Assembly (NCBI GenBank): GCA_024743055.1
Contig: JANSXH010000009.1
Location: forward strand, 124,001 to 188,000
Direction: 5' to 3'
DNA from: Pseudomonadota bacterium
Lineage (GTDB): Bacteria > Pseudomonadota > Alphaproteobacteria > Sneathiellales > Sneathiellaceae
DNA length: 64,000 nucleotides
A program made the position numbers and the translations under genes. Of the stretch, positions 44,968-53,765 are shown in pieces. The notes beneath the pieces are model-generated. The model searched no databases and was not told the DNA's origin. It saw only the letters and a program-made list of their open reading frames with translations. Each line of letters opens with the position of its first letter. Within the stretch, counting starts at the first letter, position 1.

Positions 44968-46065
44968 ATGAAAATAGGAATTCCGAAAGAGATCAAACCG
45001 CAAGAGGGGCGTGTCGCGCTTCTCCCCGAGCAGGTCGCACAGCTTGTAACGGAGGGCAATGAGGTCTTTGTTCAGTCGACTGCCGGGCTTTTGTCCGGCG
45101 CATCAGACATCAATTACTCCAAAGCCGGTGCAATCATCTGTGCAGCAGCGGAGGAGGTATTTGCCAAGGCAACCCTGATCGTAAAGGTTAAGGAGATCTT
45201 GCCTGAGGAATTCGGGCTTCTGCGTAAAGACCACATCCTTTTGACAAATATCCATTCCGCCAATGACAAACTGCAGCTAGATCATCTTCTTGACGTGGGA
45301 CTGACGGCAATTGCCGCAGAAGATACCCATCAATTTGGATCCCCAAACTGCCCACTGGCCGGAGAAGTTGGTGCCTTCGCCGGTGTCCAGCTCTCTCTTG
45401 CCCAAAATGGCGGAACCGGTCGTCATTTCATGGCTCATTTTGGCGCTCCCACAGCCAAGGCAATCGTTATTGGTCTCGGTCATGTAGGCAGAGGCGCGCT
45501 TAGAACACTGTTGTCTCTTGGTGTGGATGTTGTTGGTCTCGATATCAATCCTGGCGCCCGCAAACAGGCAGCCTTGGACTGGCATCAGGCCAATCTCACT
45601 GTTGGTGATATTCCGGACCTTGAGGACCATTTAACTGACGCGGATATGATTTTCAATTGCGTCATGTGGCCAAAACATCGGGAAGATCATCTCATCAGTC
45701 GTGAGGATCTTGGGAGCCTGAAACCAACGACAATCATCGTCGACATTTCCTGCGACGAAGGCGGAGCCATTGAAACCAGCCGACCGACAAGCTGGGAAGA
45801 TCCGGTGTTCGTTGAAGGCGGTATCCGGCATTTTTGCGTCGCAAATATTCCGGGCGCCGTGCCGGTCACAGCATCTGCCGGGTATGCTACAGCCCTTCTT
45901 CCTCATATCAAATCCATCGCCAAACACGGGGTACTTGAGGCTTGCAAACAGGATCCTTGGCTAGCTCGAGGGCTGAATTGCGTCGAGGGCGTTTTGACCT
46001 TGGAAGAGGCGGCACGGGTCCAAGGTCGGGACTTTACCCCCACCGAAGTAATCTTGAACGGATAG
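44968..46065 (+). CDS. ald: Alanine dehydrogenase family protein
   Basis: Member of the alanine dehydrogenase/PNT family, which converts L-alanine, NAD and water to pyruvate, ammonia and NADH. Catalytic and pyruvate-binding residues fall at the classical positions: Arg15 (EGRVALLP), Lys75 (IVKVKE) and His96 (NIHSAND). The conserved Asp is in DISCDEGGAIETSRPT. The NAD-binding strand is AIVIGLGHVGRGAL with Asp192 for the ribose. The region around 95-165 differs from typical Ald, so the substrate could differ. The ATG at 44968 gives 365 aa; earlier starts at 44962 and 44926 exist. ampG follows after 16 bases. Confidence 0.8.
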   Translation: MKIGIPKEIKPQEGRVALLPEQVAQLVTEGNEVFVQSTAGLLSGASDINYSKAGAIICAAAEEVFAKATLIVKVKEILPEEFGLLRKDHILLTNIHSANDKLQLDHLLDVGLTAIAAEDTHQFGSPNCPLAGEVGAFAGVQLSLAQNGGTGRHFMAHFGAPTAKAIVIGLGHVGRGALRTLLSLGVDVVGLDINPGARKQAALDWHQANLTVGDIPDLEDHLTDADMIFNCVMWPKHREDHLISREDLGSLKPTTIIVDISCDEGGAIETSRPTSWEDPVFVEGGIRHFCVANIPGAVPVTASAGYATALLPHIKSIAKHGVLEACKQDPWLARGLNCVEGVLTLEEAARVQGRDFTPTEVILNG

Positions 46066-46081
46066 CAGAGAAAGGAGCGTT

Positions 46082-47383
46082 ATGAGCAACTGGCTGAACG
46101 CTCTCTCCGTTTATCGTGATCGGCGCATCATTGCCATCACCTTGCTAGGTTTTTCTTCCGGCGTTCCATTATTGCTGACCGGCAGCATTCTGCAGGCCTG
46201 GCTGACCCAGGAAAATATCGATCTGACATCCATTGGTCTGTTAGCTCTTGTCGGGATCCCCTATGCCATAAAGTTCCTCTGGGCGCCAATTATTGACAAT
46301 ATAAAGCTGCCTGTTTTGTCAAATTTGCTGGGCCGCCGTCGCAGCTGGTTGATCCTGCTGCAATCCTTTTTGATCCTGGCGACCTTGGCCCTGGCCTTCA
46401 GCGACCCCAAACAGAGCCTTCTTTATGTCACCCTTGCGGCGATCGTTGTTTCTTTTGCCTCTGCTTCTTATGACATCGTTGTTGACGCCTTTAGAATTGA
46501 AATTTGCGATGAGAAAAACATGGCCGCCGGCGCCGCGACCTACGTCTACGGATATCGTGTCGCCATGTGGTTGACAGGTTTCAGCAGCTTCCTGATCGCT
46601 GATTTTTTCAATTGGACTATTGCTTATATTGTCATGGCCGCTTTTATTCTTGTTGGTACTGTCACAGTATTGGCAACCCGCGAACCAGCAAAAGAAGGTT
46701 TAAGGACAGGCGTAGTTCTGGAAGACAAGAAACAGGACTATCTGACCTGGATCCGCCATTCCGTCATTGATCCGTTCCTTGATTTCATGGGCAAACCACA
46801 ATGGCTGATCATTCTGCTATTTACGGTTCTCTATAAATTCGGCGATAGCCTTGCCGGTGCCATGACCAACCCCTTCTATCTGCAAACGGGATTTACCCTG
46901 ACCGAAATCGCGGAAATCGTTAAAACATTCGGGACCGTTGCAACTTTTACCGGGCTGTTCATTGGCGGATGGCTGCTTGCCGTTTCGACGATGTATCGCG
47001 CGCTCTTTATCTGTGGCCTTCTTCAGATGTTCTCTAATCTGATGTTTTCCGCTCTCGCCTATATCGGTAATGATCTGAGTTTTTTGGCTCTGACCATTGC
47101 CATAGAAAATGTGGCGGGCGGCATGGGAACGGCTGTTTTTGTGGCCTATCTTTCCAGTTTATGCAATGTCTCTTACACCGCCACTCAATATGCCTTGCTG
47201 ACCTCCCTTACGGCAGTAGCCAGAACAACCCTGGTATCCCCTTCCGGATGGTTGGTGGACCGAGTTGGATGGTTTGAATTTTTCCTCATCACAACAGTGG
47301 CAGCTCTCCCCGGATTATTGCTACTATGGTGGCTGTCACGGGCGCAGCCATTGTCCGATGGCACTGAAGAAAGAGCCGCTTAA
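46082..47383 (+). CDS. ampG: AmpG-like muropeptide MFS permease
   Basis: Major facilitator superfamily protein of 433 aa, about twelve membrane segments, like AmpG, which imports anhydro-muropeptides for peptidoglycan recycling. The N-terminal LLGFSSGVPLLLTGSILQAWLTQENIDLTSIGL and the VGIPYAIKFLWAPIID loop with LLGRRRSWL are family hallmarks. TAVFVAYLSSLCNVSYTATQYALLTS occurs in the second half. GAGAAAGGAG precedes the ATG. It lies between ald and the acyl-CoA ligase gene, with gaps under 20 bases. Confidence 0.88.
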   Translation: MSNWLNALSVYRDRRIIAITLLGFSSGVPLLLTGSILQAWLTQENIDLTSIGLLALVGIPYAIKFLWAPIIDNIKLPVLSNLLGRRRSWLILLQSFLILATLALAFSDPKQSLLYVTLAAIVVSFASASYDIVVDAFRIEICDEKNMAAGAATYVYGYRVAMWLTGFSSFLIADFFNWTIAYIVMAAFILVGTVTVLATREPAKEGLRTGVVLEDKKQDYLTWIRHSVIDPFLDFMGKPQWLIILLFTVLYKFGDSLAGAMTNPFYLQTGFTLTEIAEIVKTFGTVATFTGLFIGGWLLAVSTMYRALFICGLLQMFSNLMFSALAYIGNDLSFLALTIAIENVAGGMGTAVFVAYLSSLCNVSYTATQYALLTSLTAVARTTLVSPSGWLVDRVGWFEFFLITTVAALPGLLLLWWLSRAQPLSDGTEERAA

Positions 47384-47401
47384 GAGCTCCGAGGAGGAAA
47401 C

Positions 47402-48928
47402 ATGAATATTGCCAAACTGCTGGAGAGGACCGCCAAAACCTATCCGGACCATCCCGCGCTCGCCCACGGTACGGATATAGTTGCTACCTATCGACAGTTT
47501 GCAGCTGAAACCGTCTCGCTCGCCCATGCATTACGTCATGAGCTCGGGCTTGAGAAAGGCGATCGGGTTGCTTTGATCATGAAGAACCATCCGGAATACT
47601 GGATATCCTTATTTGCAACCTGGCATGCAGGACTAGTGGCAGTACCCGTTAACGCCAAGCTGCATATCAGCGAATTCCAGTATATCCTTGAAAACTCCGA
47701 CAGCCGTCTTGTTTTCGCAACGGCAGAGCTTGCCGATCAGATCACCCCCCTTAAACAGGAACTACCAGCACTCGAGACAATCCTCTCGGTTCATGAGGAG
47801 TCCTATCAGTCATTTAAGACGGGACCAGCTCTTGATCTTCAAGATGCAGATCCCGATGATCTCGCCTGGCTATTCTATACGTCTGGCACGACTGGGAAGC
47901 CAAAAGGCGCCATGATCAGCCATCGGAACATCCTGATCGCCACCCTCAGCCATCTGGCAGACCTTGCAGCTCTGGAGCCAGGAGATGCAGCCATACATAC
48001 AGCGCCGCAAACCCATGGCTCTGGTTTCACCGGCATTCCCACCATCGCCAAAGCCGGCATTCAGGTTACACCATTGAGCGGAGGGTTTGATCCGGCAGAG
48101 ACCCTGGAACTCATCAGCCACTTTCCCAATTCCTGTTTTTTCTTCGCCCCGACCATGATCCACCGTCTCATCTCCAGCCCAGCATTCGAAGGTGCGGATA
48201 CCAGCAATCTGAAGGTCATCGTTTATGGCGGCGGTCCCATGTATGAAGCAGATATCCGCCGAGCCATCGATGCGTTAGGGCCAAAATTTGCCCAGCTTTA
48301 CGGTCAGGGAGAAGCCCCCATGACCATCACCGGTCTGTCCACGTCTCTCATCAAAGACGAAAATCATCCAAGGCGTAGCGAAATACTTGCCTCCGTCGGT
48401 ACGGTCAGGACCGATGTAGAAGTACGGATATTTGATGAGGACGATAAACCGTTGCCGGTGGGTGAGATCGGTGAAGTTGCTGTCCGGGGTGATGTGGTTA
48501 TGCTGGGCTACTGGAAAAACCCAGAAGCCACAAAGGAAACTTTGCGGGGTGGGTGGCTGCATACGGGTGATATGGGGTGCTTTGATGAAGAGGGCTTCCT
48601 AACCCTGAAAGATCGATCAAAAGACATGATCATTTCCGGTGGGACCAATATCTACCCGCGAGAAATCGAAGAAGCCCTTTTGACCCATCCGTCGGTCGAA
48701 GAAATTTCAGTTGTCGGCCGATCCCATCCCGACTGGGGAGAAGAGGTCGTCGCTTTTGTTGTATCAAAGCAGGGCGATCCGGCAGAACCCGAAGAGCTGG
48801 ATCGGCATTGCTTGAGTCAAATCGCTCGCTTCAAGCGCCCTAAAGAGTATTTCTTCGTCTTAGAATTGCCGAAGAACAATTATGGCAAGGTCTTGAAAAC
48901 CGAGCTTCGCGAGCGACTGGAAGCCTAA
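47402..48928 (+). CDS. AMP-dependent acyl-CoA ligase/synthetase
   Basis: ANL-superfamily adenylating enzyme of 508 aa, forming an acyl-AMP and then an acyl-CoA. The P-loop is YTSGTTGKPKGAM (about residues 159-171). The later motifs are GWLHTGDMGCFDEEGF, KDMIISGGTNIYPREIE and the C-terminal catalytic Lys in NYGKVLKTELRERL. The chain length and the acid used cannot be read. The Shine-Dalgarno GAGGAGG directly precedes the ATG. It is the last gene of the ald-ampG operon and overlaps the convergent acetyltransferase stop by four bases. Confidence 0.9.
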   Translation: MNIAKLLERTAKTYPDHPALAHGTDIVATYRQFAAETVSLAHALRHELGLEKGDRVALIMKNHPEYWISLFATWHAGLVAVPVNAKLHISEFQYILENSDSRLVFATAELADQITPLKQELPALETILSVHEESYQSFKTGPALDLQDADPDDLAWLFYTSGTTGKPKGAMISHRNILIATLSHLADLAALEPGDAAIHTAPQTHGSGFTGIPTIAKAGIQVTPLSGGFDPAETLELISHFPNSCFFFAPTMIHRLISSPAFEGADTSNLKVIVYGGGPMYEADIRRAIDALGPKFAQLYGQGEAPMTITGLSTSLIKDENHPRRSEILASVGTVRTDVEVRIFDEDDKPLPVGEIGEVAVRGDVVMLGYWKNPEATKETLRGGWLHTGDMGCFDEEGFLTLKDRSKDMIISGGTNIYPREIEEALLTHPSVEEISVVGRSHPDWGEEVVAFVVSKQGDPAEPEELDRHCLSQIARFKRPKEYFFVLELPKNNYGKVLKTELRERLEA

Positions 48929-49518
48929 GACTGCTCCTCAATCATGTAGGTAAGGTTGGATTTCACAGCGGGCCACTCCCCAGCGATGATGCTGTAGACA
49001 CAGGTATCCCGCAGCGTACCATCCTTGGCGATCATGTGATTTCGAAGAATTCCATCAAGTTTGGCGCCGAGTCTTTCTATTGCCCGACGGCTCTTACGAT
49101 TGTGGAAATGAGTGCGAAATTCGACCGCATTACAGCCAAGTTCCTCAAAAGCATGGGTAAGGAGAAGTTTCTTGCATCTAGTATTGAGGCCTGTCCGCTG
49201 TACAGATTTGGCATACCAAGTGGAACCAATCTCAACCCGGCGTCCCGTTTGATCAATATTCATATAGGTCGTCATGCCAACAGCTCGTCCGGATTTCCTG
49301 TCGATCACAGTGAACGGCAGCATGGAGCCTGCCTCCTGCTGCGCCATTCGCTTCTTGATCTCTCCCTCCATCTCTTCAGCTGAAGGAACCAGCGTGTACC
49401 AAAGCTTCCATAGCTCTCCGTCTTCTGTCGCCTCTTTTAGGTCCGCTTCATGGGAAGGCTCAAGCGGTGCCAATTGCACCATCTCGTCTTCAAGGGTTAT
49501 CGGTGTAATCCAAGTCAT
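48925..49518 (-). CDS. GNAT N-acetyltransferase (RimJ/RimL-like)
   Basis: GNAT-family acetyltransferase of 197 aa. The fold is recognised from PLEPSHEADLKEATEDGELW, then VGMTTYMNIDQTGRRVEIGSTWYAKSVQRTGLNTRCKKLLL and RTHFHNRKSRRAIERLGAKLDGILRNHMI, the RimJ/RimL-type layout. The substrate is unknown; related proteins acetylate protein N-termini or small amines. The ATG at 49518 is preferred over a GTG at 49530. The 201 bases between this gene and the next ABC gene show no structure I recognise. Confidence 0.82.
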   Translation of the reverse strand: MTWITPITLEDEMVQLAPLEPSHEADLKEATEDGELWKLWYTLVPSAEEMEGEIKKRMAQQEAGSMLPFTVIDRKSGRAVGMTTYMNIDQTGRRVEIGSTWYAKSVQRTGLNTRCKKLLLTHAFEELGCNAVEFRTHFHNRKSRRAIERLGAKLDGILRNHMIAKDGTLRDTCVYSIIAGEWPAVKSNLTYMIEEQS

Positions 49519-49719
49519 CGCAATATCCACTCAGGTAATAAATTAGCTGAAACCTAAAAGCATTTCAGTGCCCTTCGAAAGGACCAATTGCAGAAAAACA
49601 CCAGTGCCTGAAAGAATGCCAAGGGCTACTCTAAATTGGATTGCACCTAATGTCCTGATCTATAGAATAAGAGATCTTACGACCTTTCCCGCCTGTCTCA
49701 CCATGTCCGGACATTAACA

Positions 49720-50622
49720 ATGAACGCGCCAGCTATTATTGCCGCAGTGGATCTTAAAAAGAAATATGATGATCTTGAAGTCGTCAAGGGTATCAATTTT
49801 TCTGTTGAGCCCGCGCAATGCTTTGGGCTGCTTGGGCCAAACGGAGCGGGTAAATCGACAACAATGCGCATGATCATGGGGCTTTCAGATGTGACGGAAG
49901 GAAGCCTGGAAGTATTTGGTGTACCGGTTCAAAAGATGACCCGGAATATCAAGGCAAAAATTGGTCTGGTTCCTCAAGAAACCAACCTTGATCCTGACAT
50001 TAGCGTTGTTGAAAATCTCGAAACATTTGGGCGTTATTTTGCTCTTCCTTCTGCACTGATATCTGAACGGGTTCCGAAGCTGCTTGAATTTATGCAACTG
50101 ACGGAAAAGGCCCGAGCGCCCGTCATGGCGTTATCTGGGGGCATGCAACGGCGACTCGTTATTGCCAGAGCCCTTATTGGAGAGCCGGAACTGGTAGTTC
50201 TTGACGAACCAACAACAGGCCTGGATCCCCAGGCACGGGTGCTGATCTGGAAACAGCTGCTGGCTCTTAAAAAGCAGGGGAGAACCCTGTTGCTCACAAC
50301 CCATTACATGGATGAGGCACAGCGACTTTGTGACCAGATCATCGTCATCGATGAAGGAAAGATACTTGATCAGGGCACACCACAGCAATTGATAGACCGC
50401 CATGTCAAAGGCCATGTGTTTGAAGTTCAGAAACCAGATTTAGCGAAATCAACTGATGGCAAATGGGATCAGGAAGATATCGGAGATTCAGTATTGTATT
50501 TTGTTCGCTCCACTCAGGAGTTTATTGCTGACCTTCCGGAAAATGCCGTGTATTTGCATCGCCCTGCCAATTTGGAAGACGTGTTTCTCCGTCTAACCGG
50601 GCGGACATTGAGGGAGAATTAA
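49720..50622 (+). CDS. ABC-2 type transporter ATP-binding protein (NodI-like)
   Basis: ATPase of an ABC-2 exporter, 300 aa. Walker A is GPNGAGKST (residues about 40-48), signature LSGGMQRRLVIARAL, Walker B LVVLDEPTTGLD, and the H-loop is TLLLTTHYMDEA. The DrrA/NodI-type C-terminal part ends PANLEDVFLRLTGRTLRE. NodI is the nearest named relative in layout, but nothing here indicates nodulation; such pairs are widespread in Proteobacteria. The permease gene starts four bases after the stop. Confidence 0.9.
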   Translation: MNAPAIIAAVDLKKKYDDLEVVKGINFSVEPAQCFGLLGPNGAGKSTTMRMIMGLSDVTEGSLEVFGVPVQKMTRNIKAKIGLVPQETNLDPDISVVENLETFGRYFALPSALISERVPKLLEFMQLTEKARAPVMALSGGMQRRLVIARALIGEPELVVLDEPTTGLDPQARVLIWKQLLALKKQGRTLLLTTHYMDEAQRLCDQIIVIDEGKILDQGTPQQLIDRHVKGHVFEVQKPDLAKSTDGKWDQEDIGDSVLYFVRSTQEFIADLPENAVYLHRPANLEDVFLRLTGRTLREN

Positions 50623-50626
50623 TGCC

Positions 50627-51403
50627 ATGCAAATGCCGGGCACAAAATATGTGTTAGCTGTTTCAGGGCGCCAATATAGCGTCTGGAAAAAATTTATCGG
50701 CTCTTCCATGGCCTCCAATGTGGCTAACCCGATCTTATTCCTGTTCGCCTTTGGATTCGGGTTGGGTCAGTTCATAGATGCCATGGATGGTATGAGCTAC
50801 CTGACCTTTGTTGTGGCAGGAATGATCGCCTATTCCGCTGCTTTTTCTGCCAGCTTCGAGACGACAATTGGATCATTTACCCGTTATTTCACCATGGGGA
50901 ATTGGGATGCCATTCTCTCCACACCTGTGACTCTAACAGAATTGTTGATGGGAGAAGTACTATGGGCTGCCGCCAAGGCCCTGATCTCTTCGGTCACCGT
51001 ATTGGTTGTCGGCTGGGTTTGGGGGGGCGTCCCATCTCTATCAGGCGCTTTATTAGCTTTGCCAATTGTCTTTTTGGCGTCGATCTGTTTCGCCTGCGTA
51101 GGATTGGCCGCCACGGCCTATGCCAAGGGCTATGAGTTTTTCAGCTATTTTTTCACCTTTTGGGTGACGCCCATGTTTGTCTTTTGCGGGGTGTTTTTTG
51201 AGATCAGCCGATTCCCGGAGGTGATCCAGTACATCGCCTGGGCCTTTCCAATGACCCATCTTGTTGCGGCCATTAGGCCCATGTCTGCGGGTCTACCGAT
51301 CGATCTTACGATGCTGGCCCTGCATTCAGCCTATATCTTGATCATCAGTGTAATCGCGTTCGTCGCCGCAAATCGCAAAATGCGACAGCGGCTCTATGAC
51401 TAG
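50627..51403 (+). CDS. ABC-2 type permease (NodJ-like)
   Basis: Inner-membrane permease of 258 aa with six hydrophobic segments. The family features are GSSMASNVANPILFLFAFGFGLG near the start, the TYAKGYEFFSYFFTFWVTPMFVFCGVFF stretch and a loop FPEVIQYIAWAFPMTHLV characteristic of NodJ-type ABC-2 permeases. The substrate is unknown. The gene follows its ATPase directly, with the Shine-Dalgarno AGGGAG inside the end of that gene. Confidence 0.9.
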   Translation: MQMPGTKYVLAVSGRQYSVWKKFIGSSMASNVANPILFLFAFGFGLGQFIDAMDGMSYLTFVVAGMIAYSAAFSASFETTIGSFTRYFTMGNWDAILSTPVTLTELLMGEVLWAAAKALISSVTVLVVGWVWGGVPSLSGALLALPIVFLASICFACVGLAATAYAKGYEFFSYFFTFWVTPMFVFCGVFFEISRFPEVIQYIAWAFPMTHLVAAIRPMSAGLPIDLTMLALHSAYILIISVIAFVAANRKMRQRLYD

Positions 51404-51407
51404 GCGA

Positions 51408-53672
51408 TTACTGCGCAGCTTCGTGGGCGGCCAGGGCAGCCATGTTTACGAGGTCTGAAACGGTCGCGCCGATGGGTACAATCTGAACCGGCTTTGAAAG
51501 GCCAACAAGCAGCGGCCCAATAACCTTGCTTTCGCCAAGGATAGGCATCAGTTTTGACGCGATATTGGCGGAATGCAATCCCGGCATTACCAGGACATTG
51601 GCAGGGCCGGACAGACGACAAAACGGATACATGGCCATTAATTCTTCATTCAATGCCACATCTGCCGACATATCCCCGTCATATTCAAAATCCAGCTCTT
51701 CTTCATCCAGCAGGCATACAGCCTCGCGAATCCGATCCGACGTCACATGTTGGGGATTTCCAAAATTCGAATAGGACAGCATCGCAACCCTTGGCTCATG
51801 GCCAAGTCGCCTGGCAACCTCAGCTGCTTCCTTTGCGATGGAGACAAGCTCATCCGCATTCGGCAATGTGGTAACCGTTGTATCCGCCATAAAAACAGTT
51901 CGGTCCCGGCCGACAATCACGGACACGCCAATGACCCGCTTGCCTTCCATTGGCTCGATTACTTTCTGAATTTCCTTAAAGGCCACAGAAAAACGGCGCG
52001 TTACGCCGGTTAAAACGGCATCCGCATCGCCCATGGCGACCATACAGGCCGCGAAGATATTCCGATCCCGATTGACCAGACGCACACAATCACGGAACAA
52101 ATATCCCTGTCGCTGGAGGCGTTCAAAAAGGAAGTTATGATATTTCTCGCGATCTGCCATCTCGCTGGCATTGTAGATTTCCAGGCTATCCACCCCTTCA
52201 ATCCCAATCTCTTCCATAGTCTTGCTAATTTCCGCCTCGCGGCCTATCAGGACAGGAATACCGTAGCCAGCTTTTTGAAATTCAACAGCTGCTCGGATGA
52301 CTTTTTCTTCTTCCCCTTCAGCGAATACAACGCGTCTTGGCGTTGCCCGCACTTCATCCATGATCAATTGCAAGGATCCTGCAGTCGGATCGAGACGGGC
52401 TCGAAGCTCATTCCGATACGCGTGCTCATCAATGATTGGGCGGCGCGCAACGCCGGAATCCATCGCTGCCTTGGCGACAGCCGTCGGCACATGGCTGATC
52501 AGGCGGGGATCAAAGGGGACAGGAATGATGTATTCCGGCCCATACACAGGGCGCTTGCCTTTATAAGCGGCAGCGACCTCATCCGGCACATCTTCTCGAG
52601 CCAGTTCCGCAAGCGCTTCCGCCGCGGCAATTTTCATCTCTTCATTGATGGTCGTTGCGCGAACGTCGAGGGCACCTCGGAAAATATAGGGAAATCCCAG
52701 AACATTATTTACCTGATTCGGAAAGTCTGAGCGGCCTGTCGCCACAATGGCGTCATTTCTAACTTCAGCAATTTCCTCAGGCCGAATTTCCGGATCCGGA
52801 TTGGCCATGGCAAAAATGATCGGCTTGTCCGCCATTGATTTGACCATGTCCTGGCTGACAGCATCTTTTACGGACAGACCCAGAAAAATATCCGATCCAA
52901 CCATAGCCTCTTCAAGAGTTCTTGCCTCGGTCTCAACAGCATGAGCGGACTTCCATTGGTTCATCCCCTCTTCCCGACCCTGATAGATAACCCCTTTGGT
53001 ATCACAGAGAATGGCATTGTCATGAGGCAGGCCCATGGCCTTGATCAGCTCAAGGCATGCAATAGCCGCGGCCCCAGCCCCGTTGACGACAACTTTCACG
53101 TCTTTAAGATTTCGATCTGTCAGATCAAGAGCATTGATAATACCAGCTGCGCAGATTATGGCCGTACCATGCTGGTCGTCATGGAAAACCGGAATATCCA
53201 TATCTTCGCGCAGGCGCTGCTCAATAATGAAGCATTCCGGCGCTTTGATATCTTCCAGATTTATGCCGCCAAAGCTTGGGCCCATTAATCGGACGCTATT
53301 TACAAACTCATCGACATCTTCCGTATCCAATTCAAGATCAAAACAATCCAAATCCGCGAAACGCTTGAACAGAACTGCCTTACCTTCCATAACTGGCTTG
53401 GATCCGAGGGCACCAAGATTACCCAAGCCCAGGACAGCAGTTCCGTTTGAAATCACGGCAACCCGGTTGCCTTTGGTTGTAAAATCATAGACAGATTCGG
53501 GATCCTCTGCGATGGCAAGGCATGGGGCCGCCACACCTGGCGAATAGGCCAGTGACAGATCATGCTGCGTGGCCACTGCCTTTGTGGCAATAATTTCCAG
53601 TTTTCCCGGTTTGCCTTGCGCGTGGTAGCGCAAAGCCTCGTCATACTGGCTGGAATCCCGTTTTTCACTCAT
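51408..53672 (-). CDS. maeB: NADP-dependent malic enzyme with phosphotransacetylase domain
   Basis: Large MaeB-type malic enzyme, 754 aa, converting malate to pyruvate and CO2 with NADPH. The catalytic half (1 to about 400) has LAYSPGVAAPCLAI with the catalytic Tyr, GTAVLGLGNLGALGSKPVMEGK with the catalytic Lys, and EDIKAPECFIIE and FHDDQHGTA metal and catalytic residues. The NADP-binding motif GAGAAAIACLELI follows. The C-terminal half (430-754) is a phosphotransacetylase-like domain that acts as an allosteric domain in such enzymes. It is divergent from mutS. Confidence 0.95.
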   Translation of the reverse strand: MSEKRDSSQYDEALRYHAQGKPGKLEIIATKAVATQHDLSLAYSPGVAAPCLAIAEDPESVYDFTTKGNRVAVISNGTAVLGLGNLGALGSKPVMEGKAVLFKRFADLDCFDLELDTEDVDEFVNSVRLMGPSFGGINLEDIKAPECFIIEQRLREDMDIPVFHDDQHGTAIICAAGIINALDLTDRNLKDVKVVVNGAGAAAIACLELIKAMGLPHDNAILCDTKGVIYQGREEGMNQWKSAHAVETEARTLEEAMVGSDIFLGLSVKDAVSQDMVKSMADKPIIFAMANPDPEIRPEEIAEVRNDAIVATGRSDFPNQVNNVLGFPYIFRGALDVRATTINEEMKIAAAEALAELAREDVPDEVAAAYKGKRPVYGPEYIIPVPFDPRLISHVPTAVAKAAMDSGVARRPIIDEHAYRNELRARLDPTAGSLQLIMDEVRATPRRVVFAEGEEEKVIRAAVEFQKAGYGIPVLIGREAEISKTMEEIGIEGVDSLEIYNASEMADREKYHNFLFERLQRQGYLFRDCVRLVNRDRNIFAACMVAMGDADAVLTGVTRRFSVAFKEIQKVIEPMEGKRVIGVSVIVGRDRTVFMADTTVTTLPNADELVSIAKEAAEVARRLGHEPRVAMLSYSNFGNPQHVTSDRIREAVCLLDEEELDFEYDGDMSADVALNEELMAMYPFCRLSGPANVLVMPGLHSANIASKLMPILGESKVIGPLLVGLSKPVQIVPIGATVSDLVNMAALAAHEAAQ

Positions 53673-53704
53673 TGAATTGCGTTCCTGTTTTTCGTCTCGA
53701 GAGT

Positions 53705-53739
53705 TTTGCCATAAAAATTACGACAAACCTGTTGGCAAA
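53705..53739. repeat. Inverted repeat in the maeB-mutS intergenic region
   Basis: Perfect 7-base inverted repeat TTTGCCA (53705-53711) and TGGCAAA (53733-53739) with a 21-base spacer, in the 93-base region between the divergent genes. It could be an operator for a dimeric regulator or chance. No other structure is obvious in this short region. Confidence 0.35.
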
Positions 53740-53765
53740 GCCCCATGCTATGGTAGTTTTCCCCC

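Noticed and set aside
49720-51403. NodI/NodJ-like ABC pair as a sign of nodulation or symbiosis
   Set aside because: No nodA, nodB, nodC or nod box is present; such ABC-2 pairs are common in non-symbiotic bacteria. The NodB-fold protein at 36.6 kb is far away and lacks a nod context.
52137-52730. 197-codon open frame opposite maeB
   Set aside because: Complement of the malic enzyme coding sequence; no recognisable protein features.
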